Positions 50,818 through 59,607 are shown, numbered from the stretch's first letter. The stretch is DNA of 64,000 nt from AP-15 sp963797115 (GCA_963797115.1 CAWCOH010000002.1:1-64000); one strand, 5' to 3'. Notes: generated from the sequence alone by a model not told the origin. Made by a program: numbers and translations.

Positions 50818-51933
50818 ATGATGGATGATGCAGAAGAGAAAGCCAAGGTGGTCCGCAAGCTGACGCACGCATTGCATCAGGCGCCGGAGCAGCCCGCCAA
50901 CTTTGCCCATGTCCTCAGGCAGGTGGTCAACAGCGGTGGTTTGCACATCACAGATCTCGCCGTCACGATAGGGGACACGACCTCGGTGCTGGCGAAGCAG
51001 CTCCAGGCCGCTCGCCGGAACGCACCGCCGACATTTGAAAATCTGATCGACCTTGCCGGGCAAAAACTCAGCCTGGGGCGGCATCCTGAACGCGCGCTGG
51101 CTGAAGTTCTTGGCGTATCGTCTCGGTCTGTTGCAGAGCAAAAACTGAGCGGTCGGGTTCCGCGAGGGTGGTTTGATAAGATTCACGATTTGCCTGATCT
51201 GGATGAGACGCGAGCCCGCCTGGACCCCGAGACGAAGCAGGTGGTGGAAATTCTGTCGCAGCAGGGGTTTTCGCCCGAGGACATCCATAGCGTCTTTCAG
51301 CGGATCCGGAGGACCCGGGTCGGAGTGAAGCAGCTCGCGAGCGCTTTGCACGGCATTGATGGTGATCTCGACGCCGCCGCGCTCAGCCAAATGCGGCAGG
51401 AGTTGTTCGGCGATCGTACGAACGCCGGCGAGCGGTTCAGGATTTGGCTGGCTACACATGCGCGTGTGGACGGTGCGGAAACCGCCGACCTCAGTCTGGG
51501 CCTCAGCTTGAAGCACGCGGAGCGGGTGCGCACACGCTACGCACGAGAGATCGAGCTCCGCCGGAACAATTCAGCCTACCGGCACGTGGCGGAAGCCGCT
51601 GAGCTGATCGCGCGGCCCCTTCGCGCCAAGCCCCGGCGGCAGATGGTCGATCTTATCGCTGGGTCGCGGGAGTTGAAGTTACGCTTGCACCGGCTATTCG
51701 CCGACCACATGGAGGATCGCCTGACCGTGCGATTCGCTCAATTGACCGGGCTTGACGATCGTCATGTCTTAGACCTGCTCAAGGGCGCGAATGGTATCGG
51801 GGATGTGTGGTGGGAGTTTCTGAAAGCCGTCGAACAGGCCAGTGCCATTGAGTCTGCGGAGGTCGATGCTGACGAGCAGTCCTTGTTTGCGTGGAGGCCA
51901 GAAGCTATCACCGCAATGGGCACGCGCGGTTAA
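50818..51933 (+). CDS. Unrecognised helical, probably DNA-binding protein (second gene of the operon)
   Basis: A 371-residue all-helical protein. Several segments look like helix-turn-helix units: LHITDLAVTIGDTTSVLAKQ (about 42-61), ALAEVLGVSSRSVAEQKLSG (about 92-111) and VRFAQLTGLDDRHVLDLLKG (about 304-323). No catalytic motif, membrane segment or signal peptide. It follows the coiled-coil protein by 75 bases and lies next to a tyrosine recombinase, so it may serve the mobile element (transfer, regulation or partition-like role). I do not recognise the family. Confidence 0.65.
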   Translation: MMDDAEEKAKVVRKLTHALHQAPEQPANFAHVLRQVVNSGGLHITDLAVTIGDTTSVLAKQLQAARRNAPPTFENLIDLAGQKLSLGRHPERALAEVLGVSSRSVAEQKLSGRVPRGWFDKIHDLPDLDETRARLDPETKQVVEILSQQGFSPEDIHSVFQRIRRTRVGVKQLASALHGIDGDLDAAALSQMRQELFGDRTNAGERFRIWLATHARVDGAETADLSLGLSLKHAERVRTRYAREIELRRNNSAYRHVAEAAELIARPLRAKPRRQMVDLIAGSRELKLRLHRLFADHMEDRLTVRFAQLTGLDDRHVLDLLKGANGIGDVWWEFLKAVEQASAIESAEVDADEQSLFAWRPEAITAMGTRG

Positions 51934-52140
51934 GACGATTACAATGTTGCGACGGCAAGGCCGTTCAGAATTTTCAGCAGCTCGCGCCAGTCAAGCCGCG
52001 CCTTGCCCTCCGTCATGTCGCCGCTACACCGACCGCATAAGCTCAACTCGGTCGATGTTCCCTGTCATGGCCACAGGCAATCCTCTGAATTTTCTTCAAC
52101 GATATTTTGCGATTATTTTTGCGTCTTCCGGCAAGAGGTA

Positions 52141-53142
52141 TTAGAACCTGATCCTCTCTACCTCGTCTTGCGCAGCCCGTTCTCTGCGGCGGTCATAAAG
52201 TTTGGTTGTCCGCGGGCTCTCGTGGGCGGCCAATTCCTGGGCGTGCTCGAGCGTGCCGCCGTTGGTGAGGTAATTGGTGATGCCGGTGGCGCGAAATGTG
52301 TGATTGCCAATGGGCGCGTTGATTCCCGCGGCGGCGGCGCGGCGCCGCATCATGCGCCAGGCGGCGGACTGATCCATGGCTTGATTCGATACGGCATTGC
52401 CGTTGTGCCCGCTGGAGGTCCGGAACAGCCACCCCTTGCGGTCCTCGGCGATGCCCGCCGCGTTGATATAGGCATGCAGCACCTCGGCGAGGGCATGATG
52501 ACACGGCATGATGTGTTGTTTGCCGCCTTTCTCATGGAGCCGGACGTTCCAGCCGGCGCCCCGCGGGCGCAGATCCTCGACCTTCATCTTAAGGGCGGCT
52601 GTCACGCGCGCGAAACTGTAGGTGAGCGTGGCGATCAGGGCGCGGTCCCGGAGGTCGCGAAGGGTCGTGGTGGGAATAGAATTGAGCAGCTTGCGCATTT
52701 CGGCGTCTTCGAGCACGGGCGTCGAGCCAGTTTTGACAACATGCGTCGGCCCGCGGACTGCCGACGCTGGGTTGGCCGGAAGAATCTGGCCAACGACGAG
52801 CCAGTCGAACAGCATCCTGATCGCGGCTAGCTGCTGCTTGACGGCCGGCGCCGAGCGCACCGTATGGAGCTGCTCTATATACAAGCCGACGTCGTGCGGG
52901 CGGATCGTCGTCACCATCAGGCGTCGCCGTTCGCACCAGGCAAAAAATTCTCTGCAGGACCGGGCATAGGCGCGCCGCGTGTTCGCATTGCGAATTTTGG
53001 CGCTGAAGAATTCGACATAGCGCCAGCCGGCTTGGTCGCCGAGATCGGCGATGATCGCCGGGACGACATTGGGCGCCTGAGGGTCGGAGGCGACCTCAGC
53101 CTGCTGGATGGTCGCCGGAAGCTGCGTGTTGGTCGGTTCCAA
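52141..53142 (-). CDS. Tyrosine recombinase (XerC/D-like)
   Basis: A 333-residue recombinase. The SAM-like core-binding domain (about 30-130) has TRRAYARSCREFFAWCERR. The catalytic domain contains the first Arg in TYSFARVTAALKMKVEDL, a Lys in LHEKGGKQHIMPCH, HTFR in GNHTFRATGITNYLTNGG, His in ELAAHESPRTTKLY and the nucleophile Tyr in KLYDRR. All active-site residues appear present. It lies beside a perfect inverted repeat (53169-53194) and probably moves part of this island. Confidence 0.9.
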   Translation of the reverse strand: MEPTNTQLPATIQQAEVASDPQAPNVVPAIIADLGDQAGWRYVEFFSAKIRNANTRRAYARSCREFFAWCERRRLMVTTIRPHDVGLYIEQLHTVRSAPAVKQQLAAIRMLFDWLVVGQILPANPASAVRGPTHVVKTGSTPVLEDAEMRKLLNSIPTTTLRDLRDRALIATLTYSFARVTAALKMKVEDLRPRGAGWNVRLHEKGGKQHIMPCHHALAEVLHAYINAAGIAEDRKGWLFRTSSGHNGNAVSNQAMDQSAAWRMMRRRAAAAGINAPIGNHTFRATGITNYLTNGGTLEHAQELAAHESPRTTKLYDRRRERAAQDEVERIRF

Positions 53143-53168
53143 GGTGGCCCCCCTGCCCCGGAGTGTCC

Positions 53169-53194
53169 CGCATGATAAAGGACGTTATCATGCG
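53169..53194. repeat. Perfect inverted repeat upstream of the XerC-like recombinase
   Basis: CGCATGATAA-N6-TTATCATGCG, 27 bases upstream of the recombinase start. It resembles a recombinase core site (two 10-11-base arms around a 6-base crossover region), or an operator. Confidence 0.6.
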
Positions 53195-53240
53195 TGAGAG
53201 TCCGAGTTGGGGGCAGGGGGTCTGTTCCCGGCAAAATCTG

Positions 53241-53715
53241 TTATCGAGAATAGCGCCCTCCGACCAGCCGCTCATATTCGAGCACCGGGCGCAGCAGTTG
53301 AGGTGGGGCGACGGTGTCCGAAACAGGCGCAATCTGGGCAGGCGCCCGTGGGCCGGAGCCGACGACGCCGGCGAAGTGGGGCGGGTCGGCAATAGCCGAA
53401 CCGGCCGGTTCCGGCGCCGGTGAACCGCGACCTCGCGCCCGGCATGGCTGATGCGCAGCTGGTCGCCGGAGATCACCACGCGCACGCTTTCACCGATCAG
53501 CCCCACCGCACCGAATAGGCGTTGCCGTCAACCCCGATCACACAGTCAGGCTGCACCTTGCGCACCAGCTCGAACGCCATCGCAAACGGCGGAACGCCAG
53601 CGATCGGGCGCAAAGCTCTGGCCTCCGCACGCCGGAAGCGCTCGATCGGCACCTCACCGGTCGTGGCGTGCTCCCGCTGATCAGCGACATTGGAGGCCAG
53701 CTCTCGAAGCGCCGG
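53241..53715 (-). pseudogene. IS21-family transposase IstA, C-terminal remnant
   Basis: Three frames together give the IstA C-terminus: VADQREHATTGEVPIERFRR with ALRPIAGVPPF, then VRKVQPDCVIGVDGNAYSVR (frame 1), ESVRVVISGDQLRISHAGRE with VAVHRR (frame 2), and HFAGVVGSGPRAPAQIAPVS to LLRPVLEYERLVGGRYSR with a stop at 53241 (frame 3). The catalytic DDE half and istB are absent. Confidence 0.8.
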
Positions 53716-53759
53716 CCGGCAATCGCTTGGGCGCTCGCTCGATCCGCTTGCTGGCGATA

Positions 53760-55016
53760 TCACGCCGCGAGCTGGTCAGTCGCGGAAGCCTGCCCAGAGA
53801 GCAGACCGGCGATTTCCTCGCATGTCCGCGACGCGGCCAGCTTGAGCGCTTCGTCGATGTGGACGTAGCCTTGGGTCACGCCTCGCGCGGCGTGACCCAA
53901 GAGCGCGGCGATCGTCAACTCGGAGAAGCCGAGGTCACCAGCGACGCTGCCGAAGGTATGTCGCAGGGTGTGGGGTGTGACGCCCGCGATCTTCGCCGCG
54001 GCGCAGAGGCGCGTCAGGCAGCTCTTCGCCGCCGTGAAATGGCCGTCGCCGATGTCGGCGGGGAAGACATACGGGCAGTTCTTGCGGGCCGGCTGACTGG
54101 TCGCGAGATGCGCCGCTGACGGCCCGATCGCTCGAACCTGTCCGTCGCTCTTGGTATCGGGGAAATGGACATAGCCTTGATCGGCGTGCAGCCAATCTCG
54201 CTGCAGCCCTTGGGCTTCCGAGATCCGGAAGCCTGTCAACAGCATGAGGCGCACGACAGCAAGGGCGACCTGATGCTCCCCATTCCGCTCGGCGGTACGC
54301 ATCGTCTCGCCGAGCCTTTTGATTTCGGCCACGCTGAGGCGGCGCTCCTTCTTCTTCCCGGCGAGCTTTCGAACGCCCACGGCTGGGTTGGATGGAATAA
54401 CATCGAGTTGGTTGGCGTGAGCGAGGAGGCTCTGGAGCGTCGAAACGGTGCGCGCGGCGACGCCTTCGCCGCCCGTGGTCACGCCGCCGCGGCCGGGTTC
54501 CCGCGGCTTGGCCGTCTTTCCCGCCGCAATGTCCGCCTGCATACCGGAAATGTCGGCCACCTTGAGCGCGCGGACCTGCCGTCCGCCGAGCAACGGCTTG
54601 ATATGCGTTTTGATACGGCTCCGGTCCATGGCCAGGGTGGACGGCTTGATCGGGCGGTTGCGGCGTCCGAGGATGCGGCCAGCCTCGGCTTCGACGAGAT
54701 ACCAGTCGCAAATCTCAGCCACTGTGATCGTTTCCCGCGGTCCATCGACCTCTTCCGCCGGATCACCGCCATCCGCGATGGCCCCGAGCTTGATCTTTGC
54801 TTTGTCGCGCGCCTGTTCGACCGTCAGGACCCCATACCGGCCGATCACGATGCGTCGGCTCCGGCCTTCGGCATTCCGGTATTGAAGGACGAAGGTCTTC
54901 AGCCCTGACGGAATCGCGCGGACACCGAAGCCTCTGAGCTCGCCGTCCCACAGGAAGGTTTGATCCCTCTTGGGCGTTTCAAGGGCATCGACGGCCCGCT
55001 TCGTCAGCTTGCTCAT
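53760..55016 (-). CDS. Tyrosine-type phage/island integrase
   Basis: A 418-residue P4/DUF4102-type integrase. The start is ATG 55016 (MSKLTKRAVDALETPKRDQT). The N-terminal arm-binding domain has LWDGELRGFGVRAIPSGLKT. The catalytic domain has LTGFRISEAQGLQRDWL (first Arg), HTLRHTFGSVAGDLG (HxxR), LLGHAARGVTQGYVHID (His and the Tyr nucleophile). Repeats that look like arm-type sites lie just upstream, and a tRNA-Gly 3' fragment follows 195 bases away. This integrase probably inserted the island at a glycine tRNA. Confidence 0.93.
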   Translation of the reverse strand: MSKLTKRAVDALETPKRDQTFLWDGELRGFGVRAIPSGLKTFVLQYRNAEGRSRRIVIGRYGVLTVEQARDKAKIKLGAIADGGDPAEEVDGPRETITVAEICDWYLVEAEAGRILGRRNRPIKPSTLAMDRSRIKTHIKPLLGGRQVRALKVADISGMQADIAAGKTAKPREPGRGGVTTGGEGVAARTVSTLQSLLAHANQLDVIPSNPAVGVRKLAGKKKERRLSVAEIKRLGETMRTAERNGEHQVALAVVRLMLLTGFRISEAQGLQRDWLHADQGYVHFPDTKSDGQVRAIGPSAAHLATSQPARKNCPYVFPADIGDGHFTAAKSCLTRLCAAAKIAGVTPHTLRHTFGSVAGDLGFSELTIAALLGHAARGVTQGYVHIDEALKLAASRTCEEIAGLLSGQASATDQLAA

Positions 55017-55042
55017 GATCCACTCGCCACCTGCTCGGATTT

Positions 55043-55089
55043 TGCTTACATTACCACAGCACCGAGACAATGTAAGCAGTATGTAAGCA
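55043..55089. repeat. Integrase arm-type repeats
   Basis: TGCTTACATT (55043-55052), its exact inverse AATGTAAGCA (55069-55078) and a third copy TGTAAGCA (55082-55089) lie between the integrase start and the tRNA fragment, as expected for integrase or excisionase binding sites or the int promoter operator. Confidence 0.6.
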
Positions 55090-55211
55090 GTCGGAATGAC
55101 GAGATGGGATACGCGGGGATACCGTCGGATCAGGTGTTATCAAGAAACGTGCCAAAATCCAACAGGATGTTGGGTCGTGGGATAGGCGCGGATAACGCCG
55201 GATAGGCCAAG

Positions 55212-55262
55212 CATGACCTGCCAAGGTTGGGGTCGGGGGTTCGAATCCCCTCGCCCGCTCCA
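55212..55262 (+). mobile_element. Attachment site: 3' fragment of a tRNA-Gly gene
   Basis: The T-arm GGGGGTTCGAATCCCCT (55235-55251), the 3' acceptor strand CGCCCGC, T discriminator and encoded CCA end at 55262. TGCCAAGG upstream fits the anticodon arm of tRNA-Gly(GCC). No 5' half (expected to start GCGGGCG) precedes it, so it is the duplicated 3' end left by integration. With this orientation the element lies to the left, and the intact tRNA should be at its other end. Confidence 0.8.
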
Positions 55263-55412
55263 GAATTTAAGCCGCGTTCTCAAAGAGATAAAAGCTAGTT
55301 GGCAATGGGGCGGGGCGCAGGATCAGGCGGAAAAGGCAACAAAACACCAGCTATTTTTGGACACGTGGCCACGTTTTGGACACGCGGTTTTCGATGCGTT
55401 CCGGGCGACTCG

Positions 55413-55727
55413 ATGATTGAGCAGGAGATGACGCTGGCCGAGGTCGCCGCCCGGCTACGGATGGCGGAGCGCACCTTGCAGCGGTTTTTGAACCGCATCG
55501 GGATTCGTGCGATCCAGGCAGGCGACAAGTCGCTGCTATTCACCGAAGCGGATTACCTCGAGATCCGCGAGACGCGCCGGAAACGCAGTGCCCGCAAGCC
55601 CGCTATGGCCGAATCATCCGCGCCGCCGATGTCCGACGCGGCGATCTCGGCGAGACTGGCGGCGTTGCGAGCCGAGAGCACGCGGCCCCGCCGACGGCCA
55701 ATGAACGGCCAGGGAACAACCCGGTGA
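55413..55727 (+). CDS. Excisionase-like HTH protein
   Basis: A 104-residue protein, start taken as ATG 55413 (MIEQEMTLAEVAARLRMAER). TLAEVAARLRMAERTLQRFL, then RAIQAGDKSLLFTEADYLEI, is a MerR/excisionase-type winged HTH, followed by a basic, Ala-rich tail. It overlaps the DUF4160 gene by GTGA. It lies outside the attachment site relative to the integrase, so it may belong to the chromosome or to another element. Confidence 0.7.
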   Translation: MIEQEMTLAEVAARLRMAERTLQRFLNRIGIRAIQAGDKSLLFTEADYLEIRETRRKRSARKPAMAESSAPPMSDAAISARLAALRAESTRPRRRPMNGQGTTR

Positions 55728-56071
55728 ACGAAGCCGAGGCGCCCTACGAGATGGCGAACCTGACGCCGCGCATGACCGGCCTCCCGATGGTCGTCTGGGT
55801 CTCGCATCGCGGCCGCGCTCGGCATGACGTCAGGGTCGAAGTCCAACAAACGCACGGCCGCCGGCTGTCGCCCGGCAACACCGCGTCGGTCGCGGTGCGG
55901 CCGACGCCGCATCTCGCCGCCGGGCAGCAGCTCGCGGCCGCCGATCTGCGCGCCGTCAGCGATTGGATCCGGCTCAACGAGGCGGCGATCATCGGCTATT
56001 GGGACGGCATGATCGATACCGGCGAGCTGATCCAGCGGCTGCAGCCGCTCGCGCCGTCGATCCCGCCGTGA
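55724..56071 (+). CDS. DUF4160-type protein
   Basis: A 115-residue protein starting at GTG 55724 in overlap with the HTH gene. MANLTPRMTGLPMVVWVSHR, ARHDVRVEVQQTHGRRL, ADLRAVSDWIRLNEAAIIGY and IDTGELIQRLQPL fit the DUF4160 pattern, a small, widespread family often next to regulatory or toxin-antitoxin genes. Function unknown. Confidence 0.8.
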   Translation: MNEAEAPYEMANLTPRMTGLPMVVWVSHRGRARHDVRVEVQQTHGRRLSPGNTASVAVRPTPHLAAGQQLAAADLRAVSDWIRLNEAAIIGYWDGMIDTGELIQRLQPLAPSIPP

Positions 56072-56394
56072 GGCCCTCAGACACCCTTCCGGGAAGGCAG
56101 GAGCCAACTGTCCCGTCGCTTGCCCCTCCGCCAGGGACAAGCGCTGGGGCCCCGCTATCCTGGGTGTGATGATAACCAGAGTGTCGCCTTGTTGCGACGA
56201 TGACGATCGCAAGATTGCCTGATTCGCATTGCACACTCCGGGCTAGGGCGGCTGTGGAAATGGCCCGTCCGTCAGACCGAGGAGATGGCTAATATAATGG
56301 GCATGCACCAATCCCGCCGGCTGCCGGGTCGGCTGCCGCAACAAGAGGACGGTCGCCGCCCCGCGGCATCGCTCGCGGGCGAGGCCGAGACCTC

Positions 56395-56651
56395 TGACCA
56401 GCGAGACTGTCGAGCTGGCGCACGTCGCGACCTGACGCCGCGGTGAAGGCGGTCACCTCGGCACTTGCCGGGGGCATGATCACGCCGGGTGAGACGGCGA
56501 CGATCGCGACGGTGGTCGACAGCTTTGTCCGGGCGATCGAGGCAGCGACTTCGAGCGGCGTCTGCAGCTGGTCGAGGCCGGCCACTTCGACCACCCGGAC
56601 ACCGCAATCGGCACGAACGGCGCCGGTCCGGGATGGCTCTACAACTCATAG
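56395..56651 (+). pseudogene. DUF5681-like protein, C-terminal remnant with frameshifts
   Basis: VKAVTSALAGGMITPGETAT and IATVVDSFVRAIEA resemble the conserved end of a helical family typically linked to DUF5681 proteins. The next piece, DFERRLQLVEAGHFDHPDT, is in another frame and reaches a stop at 56651; the segment before (TVELAHVAT) is in a third. The 5' half is missing. Confidence 0.55.
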
Positions 56652-56860
56652 GAGAGATTTTGCTGCAGATTTACTGCAAATGGCGGGACGCGCAACAATC
56701 GGTTCAATTGGTGACTGTGGTTGGCCGGCCCGAGTTTGGCGGCGGGGTTCAAGAACCGCTCGTGACGAGGCCTCCAACCGGCTCGCGTTGTCGCCCGGCG
56801 TTGGTGTGGCCGACCACGAAGACCGCGATATCGTCTGACTCGTTCATTGGTCACCTGTTT

Positions 56861-57724
56861 CTACTTGGTCGAGTAGGCTCCGTACACCTTGCCGGCGTGG
56901 TCGGCCACCAAACCGCATTCGATGTTGCTAATCATAACGTCGTATTTCTCGGTGATGTCCCTGGGGTTTTCGATGGTCGTTTTGTAGGGCCGGTGCGTCC
57001 CAGAGATCATGAATGGAGGACGAGGGTGGACCACGAAGATTAGCTTGGCGTCAGCTTTCAAAGTCTTAGCAGCGTCCGACAGCAAAGGGATCCGGCCGAC
57101 GATGCCCTTGTGCTCGACAGAGTTGGCTACTTCGCCCACCTTGAACTTGTACGGATTCGGTTCCTTATTACTGGGGAACAGGTCGCCACAGTCCTCCAAG
57201 GAAGAGCAATCGCGTTGCCTATCATAGATCGCAGTGATCTCCGACGCGATGTTTAACACCCTGAACCTCACCCCCATCACCGTGGTTGCCTTGTACTCGC
57301 CCACAATCTGCTGCTTTTGCGTGACGACAGCAGCTATCTTGCGGAGATTGCTCACCCATCTCCCGGCTGGGTCTTTGAAAGAAGCCAAAGCTGAAGACCA
57401 ATAGAAAGTCTCATTGTTGAATGCGTAGGTGCTGACAACCATCACGCCCTTGTCGGCGTCGTATTTCAGGTAGTCTCTGTCCGGTACTCGCTCGATCAGG
57501 AGCGTGGACGGCGCCTTCTTTACCGCGTCGGCGACCCTGGCGTTGTACACTGCGGTCGTTTCGAACTCGCTCTTCGGCTCAATTTTCGGAAGTAACGCTG
57601 CGGCTTCGGCGAACGGCAGGGAGACCACGGTTTTATTCTTATAGTCGCCACAACTGGAGGCGACGCTTGCTGACGGCGCAATGAAGCATGCCATCGCAAA
57701 AATCGCACGGAACCGACGTACCAT
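56861..57724 (-). CDS. Exported hypothetical protein
   Basis: A 287-residue protein from ATG 57724 with a signal peptide (MVRRFRAIFAMACFIAPSAS, cleavage after VAS). The mature part has four Cys (SSCGDYKNKT; DRQRDCSSLEDCGD; the last in SNIECGLVADH), which could form disulfides. Nothing else diagnostic is visible, and I do not recognise the family. GC content is lower than around it, and the following 660 bases are sparse, suggesting acquisition. Confidence 0.75.
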   Translation of the reverse strand: MVRRFRAIFAMACFIAPSASVASSCGDYKNKTVVSLPFAEAAALLPKIEPKSEFETTAVYNARVADAVKKAPSTLLIERVPDRDYLKYDADKGVMVVSTYAFNNETFYWSSALASFKDPAGRWVSNLRKIAAVVTQKQQIVGEYKATTVMGVRFRVLNIASEITAIYDRQRDCSSLEDCGDLFPSNKEPNPYKFKVGEVANSVEHKGIVGRIPLLSDAAKTLKADAKLIFVVHPRPPFMISGTHRPYKTTIENPRDITEKYDVMISNIECGLVADHAGKVYGAYSTK

Positions 57725-57818
57725 CACCGCCTCAAACCGAACCGAACGGGTCCCTGACCGATACTATAATACTTTTACCGATCCGCCATTGCTGCTCTGA
57801 CGCGCTGCACGGTAGCCG

Positions 57819-58142
57819 GTGGTATGCGACGACGGCTTCCAACCTGCTGCCGCGGTACAACAGCAACTCGCGATAAGGGTGTATTTTTCGTTAGGTGATG
57901 GGCGTGTAGGGATAAAAGTATTACCAAATCGGGCAAAGGGGTGTATCGGCAGGCAACAGCAGAGCGATGAAGATAAGCGGACCGAATGCATCATTGCCGC
58001 GATACTTGCGGCAGCGTCGGCCGGGACCAGTACCCAAACGGTCGATCAGATGATAACCCGTTATGCGATCGCGCTTCAGCAGCTCCGTTCGAAGCCTGAC
58101 GGCTATAGCGATCCGGGCGGCCCGTCGCCGAGCAAACCTTAA
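57819..58142 (+). CDS. Possible small hypothetical protein (start uncertain)
   Basis: A 107-codon frame whose second half looks genuine: TECIIAAILAAASAGTSTQT, VDQMITRYAIALQQLRSKPD. This helical pattern recalls small phage-like or island proteins with an AAILAA.A segment. The first 50 residues look non-coding, so the true start may lie near 57950. Low confidence. The rest of 57725-58385 shows no gene. Confidence 0.35.
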   Translation: MVCDDGFQPAAAVQQQLAIRVYFSLGDGRVGIKVLPNRAKGCIGRQQQSDEDKRTECIIAAILAAASAGTSTQTVDQMITRYAIALQQLRSKPDGYSDPGGPSPSKP

Positions 58143-58207
58143 CGGGCGAGAACGGGTAAGGCAGGCAAGCCCCAGGTAGGACAGAACAAAAGCCTGCCAA
58201 AACAAGA

Positions 58208-58335
58208 TGTTGCCCTACCTGTCCTACTCTTTTATAGAGATTGAAGGAATATGCTATATCGACGTGTGGGTACGTCGGCGACGATTGCCGCGCGAATTTA
58301 CCGAAACAGGTAGGCAGGTCGGACAAGGTAGGGCA
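58208..58335. repeat. Distant inverted repeat with bracketed AT-rich region
   Basis: TGCCCTACCTGTCC (58208-58221) and GGACAAGGTAGGGCA (58321-58335) are inverse copies apart from one extra base. Further CCTACCT/AGGTAGG pieces lie at 58172 and 58307. They flank an AT-rich, promoter-like stretch. Confidence 0.4.
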
Positions 58336-58385
58336 TCGCACTGATATCATTGGCGAAAATCAGCAGCGAGATTAGCCAGACCGCC

Positions 58386-58715
58386 CTACCTTAGGTCAGA
58401 CATCGGCCATAGACGAAGTATCCAGCGCGACCACGGCTTATCCTTCATGACCAGCCACCCATGAAGAACCCGCAGAACATTTGCGAGAACAATGACGATC
58501 CCGGCCGTAAGAATGCCGTCGCCAATTCCGCGGACGTGCTTGAATTGCCACACCACGAAGCCGATGCCACACAGGACGATGCCGAAGACCAACGCTTCGG
58601 GGGACATTAGCCGCCACGTAACTACGCGGGCTCTCGCCGTGATCGGTGGCATCGTAGCCGCCAGCGAGAGGGTTATCGGGTCTGGGGGTCGGCCCTCGGA
58701 TTGAGACATATGCAA
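58386..58715 (-). CDS. Small membrane protein
   Basis: A 109-residue protein with two predicted helices: ALVFGIVLCGIGFVVWQF and DGILTAGIVIVLANVLRVLH. The N-terminus is hydrophilic (MSQSEGRPPDPITLS) and the end is basic and aromatic (KPWSRWILRLWPMSDLR). Unknown family. The start may be the first or third codon (both Met). Confidence 0.6.
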   Translation of the reverse strand: MHMSQSEGRPPDPITLSLAATMPPITARARVVTWRLMSPEALVFGIVLCGIGFVVWQFKHVRGIGDGILTAGIVIVLANVLRVLHGWLVMKDKPWSRWILRLWPMSDLR

Positions 58716-58788
58716 CCCCTATGAGGTATGCCAAAGGCGAAGAATATCACACGGAGTGTGTAGATGACGCGGCCCGGCGATTGCTGCC

Positions 58789-59120
58789 TCACCGGTCGGG
58801 CGGAGGTTCCTTCTCCCATTCGTCGACATCGAAAAACCCGCGTCCTGGCGAACCCCAATCGATCCGACCCTGGATCAGCTCGTCGAACCGTTTGCGGCAC
58901 TCGGCGAGCGGCGGGAATACGTAGACGTAGGCGCGATCGTAGCCGTGCGGGACGGTCGCCCGGATACGCCGCAATGTCGGGAAGGTCTTTTTCAGCAGTG
59001 CGCCGATCGCGGTCTCGATACTCCGCCGGCGCGCGCCTTGGCGGTTCGCATGCTGGACGTAGCTATCGAAGATCGCGTCGCACGAGGATTGGTTGCCCTC
59101 GATGCACCCCCAGACGCCCC
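58789..59120 (-). pseudogene. Primase/VirE-type C-terminal remnant
   Basis: A continuous frame without a start codon: GCIEGNQSSCDAIFDSYVQH, RRSIETAIGALLKKTFPTLR, VYVFPPLAECRKRFDELIQG, RIDWGSPGR. The RSIETxxGxxLxK...PPLxECRxxF pattern recalls the winged-helix end of phage/island primases. It joins directly to GNAT sequence at about 59120. Only the C-terminus is present. Confidence 0.5.
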
Positions 59121-59436
59121 TGATGGTCCTTGGCGACGGCCAACCGGCCTATTAGCGCCACGCTCACCTGCGGATAACGCGGAATGTACTTGCGCGCAGC
59201 GTCGGGAACCTCGCCTTGAGCGATCGCCATCGCACAAAGGGCATAGTACCCAAGACACGCTCGGGCACAACTCGCCCGGTGAGCACGAACACCCCGTTCG
59301 CCTTCCTGCGGATGTCCTGACCGGCCTGGATCTAGAGATAACGGTCCAGGCTCTCCACGCCGCAGGAGAAATTTTCGCGGTCGTGCCCAGCGTTCAGCAG
59401 CTCGATCCGCAGATCCTCGCGTGGCGATCTCGCCAT
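59120..59436 (-). pseudogene. GNAT acetyltransferase (TacT-like toxin), nonsense and frameshift mutations
   Basis: From ATG 59436 the frame gives ELLNAGHDRENFSCGVESLD then an in-frame TAG where a Ser/Lys codon is expected, then IQAGQDIRRKANGVFVLTGR. After a frameshift it continues YYALCAMAIAQGEVPDAARK, YIPRYPQVSVALIGRLAVAK, DHQG. This is the N-terminal two-thirds of a TacT/GNAT toxin; the acetyl-CoA loop region is cut off. A trace of an upstream antitoxin end (ALFAEHNRRVVP) precedes it. Confidence 0.8.
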
Positions 59437-59607
59437 TCACGGCACGACCCGACGGTTGTGCTCCGCGAACGCGCGCTACAGCCGCTCGCTCGGCGCCGGA
59501 GCCGTCGGTCGCGCTTTGCTGTTGTCGCCCTGATCACCTCTGACGCGTCATGTGCGTCAGCCGGACTAACTTTTTAAGCTGCCGAATCTGAAAACTTGGC
59601 CGACCCG

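Noticed and set aside
50224..51516. A 430-codon minus-strand frame across both unknown operon genes
   Set aside because: The plus-strand genes have strong ribosome sites and a sensible operon layout; this frame spans their boundary and lacks a ribosome site.
58945..59577. A 210-codon plus-strand frame
   Set aside because: It is antisense to the GNAT and primase remnants, which show recognisable motifs on the minus strand.
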